A DNA stretch of 64,000 nucleotides from Bacteroidetes bacterium ADurb.Bin145 (GCA_002070505.1 MWDJ01000009.1:28984-92983), one strand, 5' to 3'; shown: positions 15,707 through 24,973, numbered from the stretch's first letter. Notes: a model not told the origin generated them from the letters alone. Translations and numbers: made by a program.

Positions 15707-17035
15707 TTAAAGATTTTGTCCCAGTTCTTCAAGTGTCCTTCTTTTTGTTTCAGGGAAGTATTTCCATACAACAATAGCCTGCACAATCATCATAATTGAA
15801 AAAAACATGAATGTATGTCCAGCACCTGAATCAATCTCCTTGATAACTACAGGGAAAGTGAATGTGACAAGCGCAGCGAAGAACCAGTGTGTAAAACTAC
15901 CAAGCGACTGGCCTTTACCTCTGATGTTATTCGGGAATATCTCGGCTATCAGAACCCATATAACTGCTCCCGTCGAAAATGCGAAGAACATAATATATAC
16001 AAGGAGGTAGATCAGCAGTACAAAGCCGCCGAAATCCTGAGTGTAGAAGGTTCTTGCCACAAGAGCCAGACAAACCGACATCCCGATCGAACCGGCAATA
16101 AGGAGGATCTTCCGTCCGGCCCTATCAATCAGGATCATCCCGACGATTGTAAAGATACCGTTGGTGATACCTATCAGGATCGACTGGAACAGCGAATCAG
16201 CAAAATTAAGCCCGCTAAGTTCAAAAATGCGGGGAGCATAGTAAAGGATAGCATTGATCCCTGAAAACTGGTTGAACATTGCCACAAGGAAAGCTATTGA
16301 AACTGGTTTAAAATATCTTTTTGAAAAAAGTCTGTTCGTCGATTCCGATAATTTCTCAAGGCTCATTCTGATCTCTTCGACCTGCTGATCGACAGACGAT
16401 TTTATAATTTTTTCAAGAACCAGCCTCGCACTTGTAATTTGACCGATCTTGATAAGATACCTTGGACTTTCAGGTATAATAAACAGAAGCACAGAATAGA
16501 TAAATGCCGGAACTCCCTCAATTCCCAGCATCCATCTCCAGGGTTCTGCGCCGACGCTTCGAAGCAGGTAATTGGAAACGTATGCCATAAGTATCCCGAA
16601 AATCACATTGAACTGAAATAAAGCTGTCATCCGGCCTCTTATGTAAGCAGGCGATATTTCCGAAATGTACATTGGCGCCACTACCGAAGAACCGCCAACC
16701 CCGATCCCTCCGATAAACCGAAATATTATCAGGGAGGTTACATTATTAGCAACAGCGCATCCGACTGCAGAGACCAGGTACATCAGTGCAATTATCACCA
16801 GCACCGGCCGCCTCCCGAATCTGTCGGCTGGTCGACCAGCTATCAATGCACCGGTTACTGTTCCGATAAGTGCTGATGCTATCGTAAAGCCGTGCATAAA
16901 GGAAGAGAGAGAGAATAACTCCTGGATCTGTTTCTCGACGCCAGATATAACTGCAGTGTCAAAACCAAACAGGAAGCCACCTAAAGCAACAATTAAGGAC
17001 CAGATAAAAACTGTTCTGAGGGAATTTTTCTTCAT
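15707..17035 (-). CDS. Sugar porter MFS transporter (xylose/galactose:H+ type)
   Basis: Inner-membrane sugar:proton symporter with 12 predicted helices and 442 residues. Sugar-porter hallmarks are all visible: GRPADRFGRRP between helices 2 and 3, PESPRYL after helix 6, YISEISPAYIRGRM after helix 4, QFSGINAILYYAP in helix 7, DRAGRKI in the second half and PETKRRTLEEL at the C-terminus. The Gln and Asn of the helix 7 motif contact sugar in XylE and GLUT proteins. It heads a two-gene run with the ATP-grasp gene. The preferred hexose or pentose cannot be decided. Confidence 0.92.
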   Translation of the reverse strand: MKKNSLRTVFIWSLIVALGGFLFGFDTAVISGVEKQIQELFSLSSFMHGFTIASALIGTVTGALIAGRPADRFGRRPVLVIIALMYLVSAVGCAVANNVTSLIIFRFIGGIGVGGSSVVAPMYISEISPAYIRGRMTALFQFNVIFGILMAYVSNYLLRSVGAEPWRWMLGIEGVPAFIYSVLLFIIPESPRYLIKIGQITSARLVLEKIIKSSVDQQVEEIRMSLEKLSESTNRLFSKRYFKPVSIAFLVAMFNQFSGINAILYYAPRIFELSGLNFADSLFQSILIGITNGIFTIVGMILIDRAGRKILLIAGSIGMSVCLALVARTFYTQDFGGFVLLIYLLVYIMFFAFSTGAVIWVLIAEIFPNNIRGKGQSLGSFTHWFFAALVTFTFPVVIKEIDSGAGHTFMFFSIMMIVQAIVVWKYFPETKRRTLEELGQNL

Positions 17036-17245
17036 AAAATAGGTTTTATTTTGTGTTTTTATACACAGATTGCTAAGATATGGATTTAAACTATCTTAAA
17101 AAATCTTAAAATTACCGGTTTAATAAAAGAAAATATTATTTTTAGCGGAACCTTATCCATGATGACAAGCACCATTTGAAAGGAACAACTTCACCAACGA
17201 TAATGGCTAAAATCAACCAAGTATTAATTCATTAAAATAACATTT

Positions 17246-18607
17246 ATGAAAAAACTATCCCGAAGGTCTTTTCTTACAAGAACTTCAGCCGCAGCCGCCG
17301 GAACGTTGATGTTGCCGGGTATTCTTAAATATGGAAATGGAAGAGACAACGGCAAGGTCAATATAGCAGTGATTGGTGTTGGCGGACAAGGCCAGTCAAA
17401 CTGGAGGGAATGTATGCAGGAGAATATTGTGGCACTGTGTGACGTAAGTGAAACAGCAGCAGCCAACGGTTTTAAGACCTTCCCAAATGCAAAAAGGTAT
17501 AAAGATTTCAGGGTAATGTTCGACGAAATGGCAAATCAGATCGATGCTGTACTTGTTGCCACCCCTGATCATGTTCATTTTGCCGCTGCAATGGCAGCTA
17601 TGGAACGAGGGAAACATGTTCTTGTCGAAAAACCGCTTGCTCATAATATCTGGCAGTTACGCACACTGCGTAAAGCTGCAAAAAAATACAAGGTAATAAC
17701 CCAGATGGGTAATCAGGGCCATGCCACAATGGGCATCAGGTATGTCAAGGAATGGTATGATGCCGGTATTCTCGGTGATGTTAAGGAAGTGTTTGCCTGG
17801 TTTGACGGTCCTGAGTTTACTCCACGCGGTTATTTCCTGAAACCTGATGCATATCCTCCAAAGGAAGAACCTATTCCGGCAGGTCTTGACTGGGATCTGT
17901 GGCTGGGTCCGGCAGCTGTCAGGCCTTACAGCCATTTTTATATACCCAGATTCTGGAGAGGATGGTATGAACTTGGTAACGGTGAACTTGGTGACTGGGC
18001 ATGCCATACCCTTGATGCTCCTTTCTGGTCGCTTGATCTTGATATGCCCGTATCGGTTGATTCAGTTTTCAAAACTCCCAATACTCCTGACGGATACGTA
18101 TCAGATCAGTCAATCCTGAAATTTGAATTCAAAGCGCGTGGTAAGAAACCTCCCGTTACCCTTAGATGGTATGAAGGTGGTCTGAAACCTGATAACCGTC
18201 CGGAATGGGGTATGCCCGAACTGCCATCTCAGGGTATGATAATGGTTGGAAGCAAAGTATCATTGATGACCGGCGGAAGGCCCAATGATCCGAAACTTCT
18301 GCTGCCTAAGGAAGACTGGGACGCTTTCACAAAGAACCTTCCTCCGGAGAGGATCCCGCGCGTAAAGGGAGGCCCGAGAGCAGAATGGCTGGCAGCTATA
18401 AAAGGTGAAGGTCCTGAACCAGGATCGAATTTTGAATACTCGGCCAGGCTTACCGAAATGGCATCACTGGGTGTCCTTGCACAGAGGATGAATACCCGGA
18501 TTGAATATGATGAGAAGAAAATGAAGGTCACGAATCATAAGGATTACGACAAGTACATCAAGGAACCTGTACGTAAAGGCTGGTCATACGGTGAGGATCT
18601 CTGGTAG
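17246..18607 (+). CDS. Gfo/Idh/MocA-family oxidoreductase, Tat-exported
   Basis: NAD(P)-dependent sugar or cyclitol oxidoreductase. The twin-arginine signal RRSFLTRTSAAAAG precedes a cleavable hydrophobic stretch, so the enzyme is probably exported folded with its cofactor. The Rossmann fold begins VIGVGGQGQSN, the family HVLVEKPLAHN motif carries the conserved Lys, and ALCDVSE forms the strand end. The C-terminal half contains WDLWLGPA and the GDWACHTLD catalytic-region segment typical of the exported Bacteroidetes/Planctomycetes branch. Related enzymes make or reduce 3-keto sugars, in line with the DUF1080 and ThuA genes in this window. It is a single gene on the plus strand. Confidence 0.87.
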   Translation: MKKLSRRSFLTRTSAAAAGTLMLPGILKYGNGRDNGKVNIAVIGVGGQGQSNWRECMQENIVALCDVSETAAANGFKTFPNAKRYKDFRVMFDEMANQIDAVLVATPDHVHFAAAMAAMERGKHVLVEKPLAHNIWQLRTLRKAAKKYKVITQMGNQGHATMGIRYVKEWYDAGILGDVKEVFAWFDGPEFTPRGYFLKPDAYPPKEEPIPAGLDWDLWLGPAAVRPYSHFYIPRFWRGWYELGNGELGDWACHTLDAPFWSLDLDMPVSVDSVFKTPNTPDGYVSDQSILKFEFKARGKKPPVTLRWYEGGLKPDNRPEWGMPELPSQGMIMVGSKVSLMTGGRPNDPKLLLPKEDWDAFTKNLPPERIPRVKGGPRAEWLAAIKGEGPEPGSNFEYSARLTEMASLGVLAQRMNTRIEYDEKKMKVTNHKDYDKYIKEPVRKGWSYGEDLW

Positions 18608-18726
18608 CAGGATTTATATAGTTAAACTCTTTCTACAAAAGCTTTAATATTAAGTGTCGTTTGTACACTTATATGGGGTTCCTGTGAACTTGCTATTCTA
18701 TTGGAATATATACTTTTGAGTGCCGG

Positions 18727-20040
18727 TTATTTCAAACATTTTTCAAACCAATCAAAGGCTTCAAGCTGCATAGATCTGTCAAATTTATGAGGACCCGGGT
18801 GGAACGAGCATTTATAATTACTTCCTGAACCGGCTTTTTCGAAAATATTGTTAAGCATTTCGTCTGCTCTTTTCATTTCTTCAAGGCTGAAAAGAGGATC
18901 TTCGCTGTTGTTCAGGACAAGACTAGATAATGGAACCCGTAATCCAAGGATCTCAGGAAAATCGAGCTCTTTCGGTAATAACGGCACATAGACCATCCAG
19001 GTATGGCTTGTTGCTTTATTGAGGACAAGATCTCTCCATGTAGTCATAAAGCCCACAGGTATAGCGCATTTTATCCTGTCGTCAAAGCCTCCGAGGAAAA
19101 CACTCCGCATACCGCCTCCTGAAAGACCGCAGCATCCTATATTCCGTGTATCCACGTCATCTCTTGAGCATAGTATATCCAGAGCTTTGATATCTTCAGC
19201 AAGTAATACTCCGGGCCATGTGGTCCCTGCACTGAAAAGCGATTTTGCCATTATATTTTCGTGCTGCCCGGCCCAGCTGTTATATGCCCTGATGCCCTCA
19301 ATATCATCAGGACCGGGATCTGATAATCCCTGCCGCTGTCCGACTGGTATATCCTTAAGCATAACTCTCCTGCTGGCAAAAGGGAAAGCATCAGGAGCCA
19401 GGACCACATACCCCTTCCTGGCAATATCATTGGCCCATGCATATCCCTGATATAGATCCTTTTGATGAGTTACCATCATTGGATGCTGATCATCAGAGGT
19501 CTTTGTTATCTTTTTAGCTCCGAAATATTTATTGCCGGCATGATCATGAAATGCAAGAATACCCGGAAGCTTCCCGGTAGCATCTGCGGGTTTTAAAAGA
19601 ATCCCTTCAGCCGGATTACCATACCGAAGGTTCCATTGTAATTCTTCAATCAGCAATCCGTCGTATTTGTATGATTTTAATATTCTTACCTCCGGCAGGC
19701 CTGAGATTTCCGGCATGGATAATCTTTCCGCAAACATCTTTCTGGCTGCCTTCCTCCATTTATCAGGATTTTTCCAGTTATCTCTCCGGAACGACAACAG
19801 TGGAAGTTCCTTTGATGATAATCCTGCTGCCCACTGCCCGTAGGCGCCTATAATGCTTGTTGTTTCATCAGCTGAGCCCGCCTGTAATATATTGCCGGCC
19901 AGATCTGAATATACCGGATCGTTAAACGAAAAAGGAATATTTCCATTCAGGGAAGGGAGATTCTTAAAGAAACTGTTCCCGGCAATGCCCAGACTGGCAG
20001 CTCCTGTAAGCTTCAGAAAATGCCTCCGATTATTTTTCAT
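18727..20040 (-). CDS. Tat-exported alpha/beta hydrolase (acetyl-xylan-esterase-like, Abhydrolase_7)
   Basis: Exported esterase of 437 residues. The ATG at 20040 opens a twin-arginine signal (NNRRHFLKLTGAASLG); longer readings to 20115 add an unlikely N-terminus containing the tandem-repeat DNA and are rejected. The nucleophile elbow is GLSGGGMRS, with Ser as nucleophile. LAFHDHAG forms the oxyanion strand, SEDPLFS holds a candidate acid, and HPGPHKFD holds the final His. The family resembles dienelactone hydrolases and deacetylases of plant glycans. It is convergent with the Gfo/Idh gene and follows the DUF5916 gene, from which it is separated by a terminator. Confidence 0.83.
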   Translation of the reverse strand: MKNNRRHFLKLTGAASLGIAGNSFFKNLPSLNGNIPFSFNDPVYSDLAGNILQAGSADETTSIIGAYGQWAAGLSSKELPLLSFRRDNWKNPDKWRKAARKMFAERLSMPEISGLPEVRILKSYKYDGLLIEELQWNLRYGNPAEGILLKPADATGKLPGILAFHDHAGNKYFGAKKITKTSDDQHPMMVTHQKDLYQGYAWANDIARKGYVVLAPDAFPFASRRVMLKDIPVGQRQGLSDPGPDDIEGIRAYNSWAGQHENIMAKSLFSAGTTWPGVLLAEDIKALDILCSRDDVDTRNIGCCGLSGGGMRSVFLGGFDDRIKCAIPVGFMTTWRDLVLNKATSHTWMVYVPLLPKELDFPEILGLRVPLSSLVLNNSEDPLFSLEEMKRADEMLNNIFEKAGSGSNYKCSFHPGPHKFDRSMQLEAFDWFEKCLK

Positions 20041-20096
20041 AATACCTGTATTAGAAAGAAGGTGAAAAGATAAATGTAACAAAATAATCAGGATGG

Positions 20097-20162
20097 TGCA
20101 AGATGGAGGATGCAAGATGCAGGGTGCAAGATAGTGAGTAGTGAGCGGTAAGTCGTGAGCAG
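20097..20162. repeat. 14-bp tandem repeat and short satellite
   Basis: TGCAAGAT starts at 20097, 20111 and 20125, giving three 14-bp units. They run into TAGTGAG, repeated twice, and a degenerate GTAAGTCGTGAGC. It lies just upstream of the esterase gene. No coding meaning; probably slippage-prone intergenic DNA. Confidence 0.65.
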
Positions 20163-20174
20163 GGTAATAAATAT

Positions 20175-20207
20175 AAAAGAGGACATTAAGTATTAATATC
20201 CTCTTTT
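20175..20207 (-). terminator. Hairpin terminator of the DUF5916 gene
   Basis: AAAAGAGGA (20175-20183) and TCCTCTTTT (20199-20207) form a 9-bp perfect stem with a 15-base loop. It lies 26 bp beyond the stop of the DUF5916 gene, and the stem ends in a T run on either strand. Confidence 0.6.
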
Positions 20208-20232
20208 ACAGAGAAATAAGTATGTCGATGAT

Positions 20233-22884
20233 TTATCTTAAACCAAAACGGTAACTGAATTTGACAAGGAATACGTTATGGGGGATATTATTATCTCTGT
20301 TAAAAAGGTCGCCGATATTATCAAAATAATCCATCACCCCGGTATTATTTGAATAATTCCTTGTCTGGCTCCAGACTAAATAAACAGATGAGCCGGGATT
20401 ATATTCCCATCTCAGGACAAGATTTGAAAGGAATTCCTGAATATTGAAATCTCTTTTCCCTGTTGAATAATCAACTGTACCGTCTGAATTTTCATCGAAA
20501 TAGATATTACTCTCGTCAAAGCTCTTCTCGGCAGATGTATAGACATGGAATCTGTCTTTGTAGCTGTCAGCCATAGGCGCGGTAATATATTTATGGTCAT
20601 AGTAACGTCCAGAAGCAACAAAAGGCTGGCCCCAGTACTGGAGAGTGAGGTCAGGACTGAGGTTAAAGTTTACTCTGAAAGATGCGCTGATCGTCTTTCT
20701 GTCGATACTGCCAAAAATATATCTATTATTACCATTGTAATTCCTATTGGTAACATATTGCAGATCAGTTCTGGAAGTGCTGTATGATGGACTGAATGTG
20801 AAGACCAGGTAATTTGTCGGTTTATAAGTAAAAGAGATCTCTGAGTAATTGCTTCTCTGGTATTTCTCAAATCCTCTCGATATATTTCCATAGATCTCAA
20901 CATTGAATTTCTTCCTGTAATCGGTTTGAAACCCGGCGCGAAGACTTATGTTGCCGGGGATCTCCATCATAGGACCGCCACGGAGTAATCCCGTTGAAGG
21001 ATGCGAAGTACTTATGTTGCCGCCTGTCCATGCACTCCAGTAGTTCTTGAAGCTCATATTTCCGTTCCACTCAAATCCTTTTCCTGTTATGTCACCTCCA
21101 AAGTTATTGACAACATATACATCTCCCCCGAAGTTGTAACTTCTGTAGATCCCTTTGGGGTCCCAGACATGATAGCCAGCCCAGATCACTGACAAAACTT
21201 CATCAGATTCCTGCATATAACCAAGATCATTTGCTTCGAATCCCGGGGTCTTCCAGATGCTGCATAACATAAGGTTAAAGTGTCCGTTCTGCTTCTGAAG
21301 CTGTATCCGGCCGGCATTTCCCATGAGAGAAGTACGTTCAGGATCAAATTCGGTATGATCATTATCAGGTCTCTGAAAGTATCTTGCCGATGATCTCTGA
21401 GTTTCGGCAATAGCTTCTTTTGTACCCGCGACCTGGCTGAATGCAAGGTTGATATTGAACATCCAGTTCTTTTTGTTAAAATACTGGGTAAAATCCAATC
21501 CGCCGGTATAGGCTGATTTATGCATAAAACTACCAAGGTTCTGGTCGAGATCCCTGTTCGTACTTGTGAACATACCGCCGAGGAGAGTATTCCCTTCTTT
21601 AAAATCTTTCTGCACCCTTCCGATCAGATAGCTGGTAAGAGGTTCCACAGTCTGGTATATCCTGCCGCCACCGGTATCTATTTCAGCTTTTTCTTCAGCA
21701 GTTATGGCTTCAATGAAGCCAAGTGATAATCCATTCTTTGTTTTGCCTGTAAGCTTGGCTGCCCCCAGGATTGTTGTAAAATTTGGTCTGTCGGCGTACC
21801 ATCCATCCTCCAGATCCGCATGTCCATGCGGATTACGTCCTATTCTCCTGGAATAAAACAGGTTATCATTACCAGAATCTCCGTCGCCTAAACCAATATT
21901 AAAGCTTGTAATGTTCTTTCCTTCAATGAAGAAGGGTCTCTTCTCCGAGAAATATGTTTCATAAGCAGTCAGGTTAACAACTGAAGGGTCAGCTTCAACC
22001 TGTCCGAAATCGGGATTGATTGTAAGGTCCATAGTCATATTATTTGTTATCCCGATCTTGGCATCGATCCCTCCGTTCAGCTTGTATTTCCTTCCATCTT
22101 CCCGGAAAGGATTTCCGGCTTCTTTTTTAAAAGTTTCGGCCTGAGCAACACCGTAAGGGGTTACATCAAGGATCTTTCTCGGTTTTATTTCATCGAGACC
22201 ATAAAGCTCGCCCATAAGATGAATGACTCCGGGTGCGTTCCGTGGGATAGCTTGCCAGAAAGCCTGCTCATTATGTCTGTAAAGGATCCTTGCGACATCA
22301 AATCCCCAGACGTCTCCTGAGTTCTTATCGAATCTAATCTGACTGAAGGGGATCTTCATCTCTGCAATCCATCCTTCTTCATTGATAGAAGTTTTTACCC
22401 ACCAGTTAGGATCCCAGGAATTGTCTTCATCCGAACCGTCATTTGACATTAGCATATCATACTTTACACCAGACGAACTTACTCCGAAAACAAACCCTGT
22501 GCGAAGGTCGTGGAAACTGTCAATTATAACACCGGCAAGATCCCCGTCTGCCTGGTCCCTTCTTGTAAGCCTGTTCACAATGCTGTCAGGGCTTGTATCG
22601 AAGCATTTAATGCCAACATACAGATTATTATCATCAAAAAGTATTTTAAATTCAGTCCTTTGCTTCGAAGGCCTGCCATCATAAGGCCGGTTCTGAGTAA
22701 ATTCGTTTTCCCATATACCTATATTCCAGAGTTCTTCATTCAGGATACCGTCAATATCAGGAGCGGTTTCGGTTCTGGTAGCCTTGTATTTTTTTCGTAC
22801 AATATCCTCTTTTTCAGTTGTCTGTCCAAAAGTCAAAAAGGATCCAAAAGAAATGATTAAAATGAGATAAATGAGCTTTTTCAT
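20233..22884 (-). CDS. DUF5916 outer-membrane protein with CBM9-like domain
   Basis: Exported protein of 883 residues with a signal peptide (MKKLIYLILIISFGSFLTFGQ). Residues 35-215 form a carbohydrate-binding family 9-like sandwich (APDIDGILNEELW, WIAEMKIPFSQIRF). The rest matches DUF5916: DLTINPDFGQVEADPS, FFSEKRPFFIEG-like YFSEKRPFFIEG, and then many alternating strands ending in FLVKFSYRFGLR, typical of an outer-membrane beta-barrel. The family is widespread in Bacteroidetes and its role is unsettled; surface glycan binding or transport is the usual guess. It is a monocistronic gene, divergent from the ThuA gene. Confidence 0.87.
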   Translation of the reverse strand: MKKLIYLILIISFGSFLTFGQTTEKEDIVRKKYKATRTETAPDIDGILNEELWNIGIWENEFTQNRPYDGRPSKQRTEFKILFDDNNLYVGIKCFDTSPDSIVNRLTRRDQADGDLAGVIIDSFHDLRTGFVFGVSSSGVKYDMLMSNDGSDEDNSWDPNWWVKTSINEEGWIAEMKIPFSQIRFDKNSGDVWGFDVARILYRHNEQAFWQAIPRNAPGVIHLMGELYGLDEIKPRKILDVTPYGVAQAETFKKEAGNPFREDGRKYKLNGGIDAKIGITNNMTMDLTINPDFGQVEADPSVVNLTAYETYFSEKRPFFIEGKNITSFNIGLGDGDSGNDNLFYSRRIGRNPHGHADLEDGWYADRPNFTTILGAAKLTGKTKNGLSLGFIEAITAEEKAEIDTGGGRIYQTVEPLTSYLIGRVQKDFKEGNTLLGGMFTSTNRDLDQNLGSFMHKSAYTGGLDFTQYFNKKNWMFNINLAFSQVAGTKEAIAETQRSSARYFQRPDNDHTEFDPERTSLMGNAGRIQLQKQNGHFNLMLCSIWKTPGFEANDLGYMQESDEVLSVIWAGYHVWDPKGIYRSYNFGGDVYVVNNFGGDITGKGFEWNGNMSFKNYWSAWTGGNISTSHPSTGLLRGGPMMEIPGNISLRAGFQTDYRKKFNVEIYGNISRGFEKYQRSNYSEISFTYKPTNYLVFTFSPSYSTSRTDLQYVTNRNYNGNNRYIFGSIDRKTISASFRVNFNLSPDLTLQYWGQPFVASGRYYDHKYITAPMADSYKDRFHVYTSAEKSFDESNIYFDENSDGTVDYSTGKRDFNIQEFLSNLVLRWEYNPGSSVYLVWSQTRNYSNNTGVMDYFDNIGDLFNRDNNIPHNVFLVKFSYRFGLR

Positions 22885-23075
22885 GGTTTTCTCGGTGGAA
22901 TTAATCTGGTAAAAGGACGGATGAAGTTCCGGTTTGTTGCAGCTAAAATTTATTTATAATAATTCTAAATTAATTTTATTAATTATTAACATCAAAGCTT
23001 GGGACATTTTATTATCTTAACAGTCTCTTAAATTACAAGGTTATTTAGTATTATCTTAACAAAAAATCAATAAGC

Positions 23076-23915
23076 ATGATAACACGCAGATCGTTCATTA
23101 CAAAGAGCGCTGCTGCAGCAGCAGCGGCAGTTATAGCACCATCAGTTCTTGGCCGGGATAAGAAACCTGCCGCTTCACCGGCTCCGGAGACAGTGTTAAA
23201 CGGGAAAAGGGTCCTGTATGTCTGGGGAGGATGGATGGGACATGATCCGGATAAATGCCGTGATCTTTTCGTTCCATGGCTCGAATCGGAAGGAGCAAAG
23301 GTAGTGGTCTCTGATACACTTGATGCATATATAAACAATGACCTGAAGAAGGATTTCGACCTTATAGTTCAATCTTGGACACAGGGCACAATAAACCGTA
23401 AACAGGAAGCTGCACTTCTGGCAGCGGTGAAAGAAGCAGGCATTGGTCTTGCAGGATGGCATGGAGGCACAGGTGATTCTTTCAGGAATAATGTTGAATA
23501 TCAGTTCATGGTAGGAGGCCAGTGGGTGGCACATCCCGGAGGTGTAATAGATTATACAGTTAATATAGTTGATCAAAAAGATCCCGTTACGAAAGGGCTA
23601 AAGGATTTTGCAATGCATTCAGAACAATATTTTGTTCATGTTGATCCAAATGTGAAAGTACTTGCAACTACTACATTTACTGACAAGAATGCATCATGGA
23701 TTGGAGGGAATATCATTCCTGTTGTCTGGAAGAAAGCATATGGAATAGGCAGGGTATTTTATTCATCCCTCGGACATGTTATTGCTGATTTCAGTGTTCC
23801 TGAGGTCCTGGAAATAACAAAAAGAGGCATACGCTGGGCCGCTATGAGCAAATTCGAACCAATGGAAGCCTGGCACCAGCCGGTTTACAAAGACCACGGT
23901 AAAAGAAAATTCTAA
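23076..23915 (+). CDS. ThuA-like domain protein, Tat-exported
   Basis: Protein of 279 residues with a twin-arginine signal (RRSFITKSAAAAAAAV). The ThuA-like domain, related to class I glutamine amidotransferase folds, runs from about residue 45: VLYVWGGWMGHDPDK, LVSDTLDAY, LIVQSWTQGTI, GIGLAGWHGGTGDSF, then PVVWKKAYGIGRVFYSSLGH. In Rhizobiales ThuA and ThuB convert disaccharides to 3-keto forms or handle them afterwards; Bacteroidetes homologues often accompany Gfo/Idh oxidoreductases and DUF1080 proteins, both present in this window. No catalytic Cys is evident, so it is not a classic amidotransferase. Confidence 0.85.
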   Translation: MITRRSFITKSAAAAAAAVIAPSVLGRDKKPAASPAPETVLNGKRVLYVWGGWMGHDPDKCRDLFVPWLESEGAKVVVSDTLDAYINNDLKKDFDLIVQSWTQGTINRKQEAALLAAVKEAGIGLAGWHGGTGDSFRNNVEYQFMVGGQWVAHPGGVIDYTVNIVDQKDPVTKGLKDFAMHSEQYFVHVDPNVKVLATTTFTDKNASWIGGNIIPVVWKKAYGIGRVFYSSLGHVIADFSVPEVLEITKRGIRWAAMSKFEPMEAWHQPVYKDHGKRKF

Positions 23916-23941
23916 CCTGGAAAGGGTTTTCTGATTAATCA

Positions 23942-24008
23942 CATTGCGGAGATCTGCATTATTTGTGTGAATCTTAATTCCACATGAGCACTGCGGGTCT
24001 TCGCAATG
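23942..24008. terminator. Long imperfect hairpin, bidirectional terminator candidate
   Basis: The 17 bases at 23942-23958 and those at 23992-24008 are complementary at 14 positions; the mismatches are G-T type. The plus strand continues TTTTATTTA. It sits between the convergent ThuA and prolyl-tRNA editing genes. The long arms could also mark a REP-like or MITE-like element. Confidence 0.5.
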
Positions 24009-24010
24009 TT

Positions 24011-24505
24011 TTATTTATACAGATTGATAAATTCGTATGAATTGCCGAGATGATCAAGAAACCTGATAAAATCGGAGAATGAGATTACAAGAGTTGCAGT
24101 ATTAATATTCGGATGGAAAGCCAGCCTGTCAGATTCTTTCAGTTTTTCGTCAATGAAAAGATGAACATGCTTTTCACTATCGTTTATCAAACCAAAAGGA
24201 GAAACAGAACCAGGCGCCAGTCCTAAATATTTCATCAGTCTCTGATCGGAAGCAAAAGTAAGTTTACCCTGCCGCAGACGTTTTTCAAGATCGTGTATAT
24301 CAAGAAGGCGATGATGTTCAAGGATCACAAGGTAATGACGATTCCCTTTATGATTCCTGAAGAAAATATTCTTGCATTTCCCGGAGTCTATATCTTTCCA
24401 GTAAGTCTCCGCATCATCGATAGTGGCAACCGGAGAATGCTCATGATATTCAAATTCAATTGAGAGACTTTTCAGCAGATCGTAAAGTTCTTTCTGACCT
24501 CTCAT
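24011..24505 (-). CDS. Prolyl-tRNA editing-type deacylase (YbaK/PrdX family)
   Basis: Free-standing homologue of the editing domain of bacterial prolyl-tRNA synthetase, 164 residues. Family members hydrolyse mischarged tRNA-Pro (Ala or Cys). Visible features are YHEHSPVATIDDA, the KNIFFRNHKGNRHYLVIL strand pair with the conserved Lys, LGLAPGSVSPFGLINDSE, and FHPNINTATLVISFSDFIRFL near the C-terminus with the HPN motif. All are typical of the PrdX/ProXp-ala group. It overlaps the SiaC-like gene by 4 bp (stop/start overlap), so the two are translated together. Confidence 0.87.
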   Translation of the reverse strand: MRGQKELYDLLKSLSIEFEYHEHSPVATIDDAETYWKDIDSGKCKNIFFRNHKGNRHYLVILEHHRLLDIHDLEKRLRQGKLTFASDQRLMKYLGLAPGSVSPFGLINDSEKHVHLFIDEKLKESDRLAFHPNINTATLVISFSDFIRFLDHLGNSYEFINLYK

Positions 24506-24921
24506 GATTCCTGGGGAGGCTTTGGAACAAAGTCAAATTTCATTTCTACGAGCATTGATATATCCTCACCTGCTTCCTTCATATCTGAATCCTCCTCATC
24601 GTAAAACCATTCAATTTTAACAGAGTACCCTGCAGAATCAAGCCTTTTCAGCTCAATGAGGATATCATAAAAGAACTTGGCCGATGATGAATTGAAATAC
24701 GCAAGATCGATCTGAAATCTGAGGGGATTGTCCCTGTTATACATTTTATGCTTGGCAGCAAGGATCTCATCCACGAACTTTTTTATCCATTCAAGGACAG
24801 GGTAGTACAGTGAACGGACATCCTCAGGAGACGATACGCCCCGTATGTAGAATTGATTATTGTCCGGTGAAAAGCAGATCCCTGGAGTAGTTACTGTCGG
24901 ATCAATAATTAATTTTTGCAT
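24502..24921 (-). CDS. SiaC-family regulatory phosphoprotein (DUF1987)
   Basis: Small cytoplasmic protein of 139 residues in the DUF1987/SiaC family. In Pseudomonas SiaC is phosphorylated by SiaB, dephosphorylated by the PP2C phosphatase SiaA, and controls c-di-GMP synthesis. Here the hallmark FQIDLAYFNSSSAKFFYDIL is present, and its serines lie at the equivalent of the phosphorylation site. IKIEWFYDE-like VKIEWFYDEEDSDM ends the domain. The family is common in Bacteroidetes, but no SiaB kinase is adjacent. The gene has a good promoter of its own and overlaps the prolyl-tRNA editing gene by 4 bp. Confidence 0.85.
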   Translation of the reverse strand: MQKLIIDPTVTTPGICFSPDNNQFYIRGVSSPEDVRSLYYPVLEWIKKFVDEILAAKHKMYNRDNPLRFQIDLAYFNSSSAKFFYDILIELKRLDSAGYSVKIEWFYDEEDSDMKEAGEDISMLVEMKFDFVPKPPQES

Positions 24922-24936
24922 TTGCCGGTGTTTTTA

Positions 24937-24967
24937 CAAAGTTGCATTAATATTTTCTATATGCAAA
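24937..24967 (-). promoter_or_regulatory. Promoter of the SiaC-like/PrdX pair
   Basis: TTTG (24967-24964), 19 bp, then CAACTTTG (24944-24937) on the minus strand: consensus spacing with one mismatch in the -7 element, 16 bp before the ATG. Confidence 0.55.
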
Positions 24968-24973
24968 AATTTT

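Noticed and set aside
23051-23338. 95-codon open frame opposite the ThuA-like gene
   Set aside because: It mirrors the Ala-rich Tat signal region of the sense gene and has no own start signal or motif.
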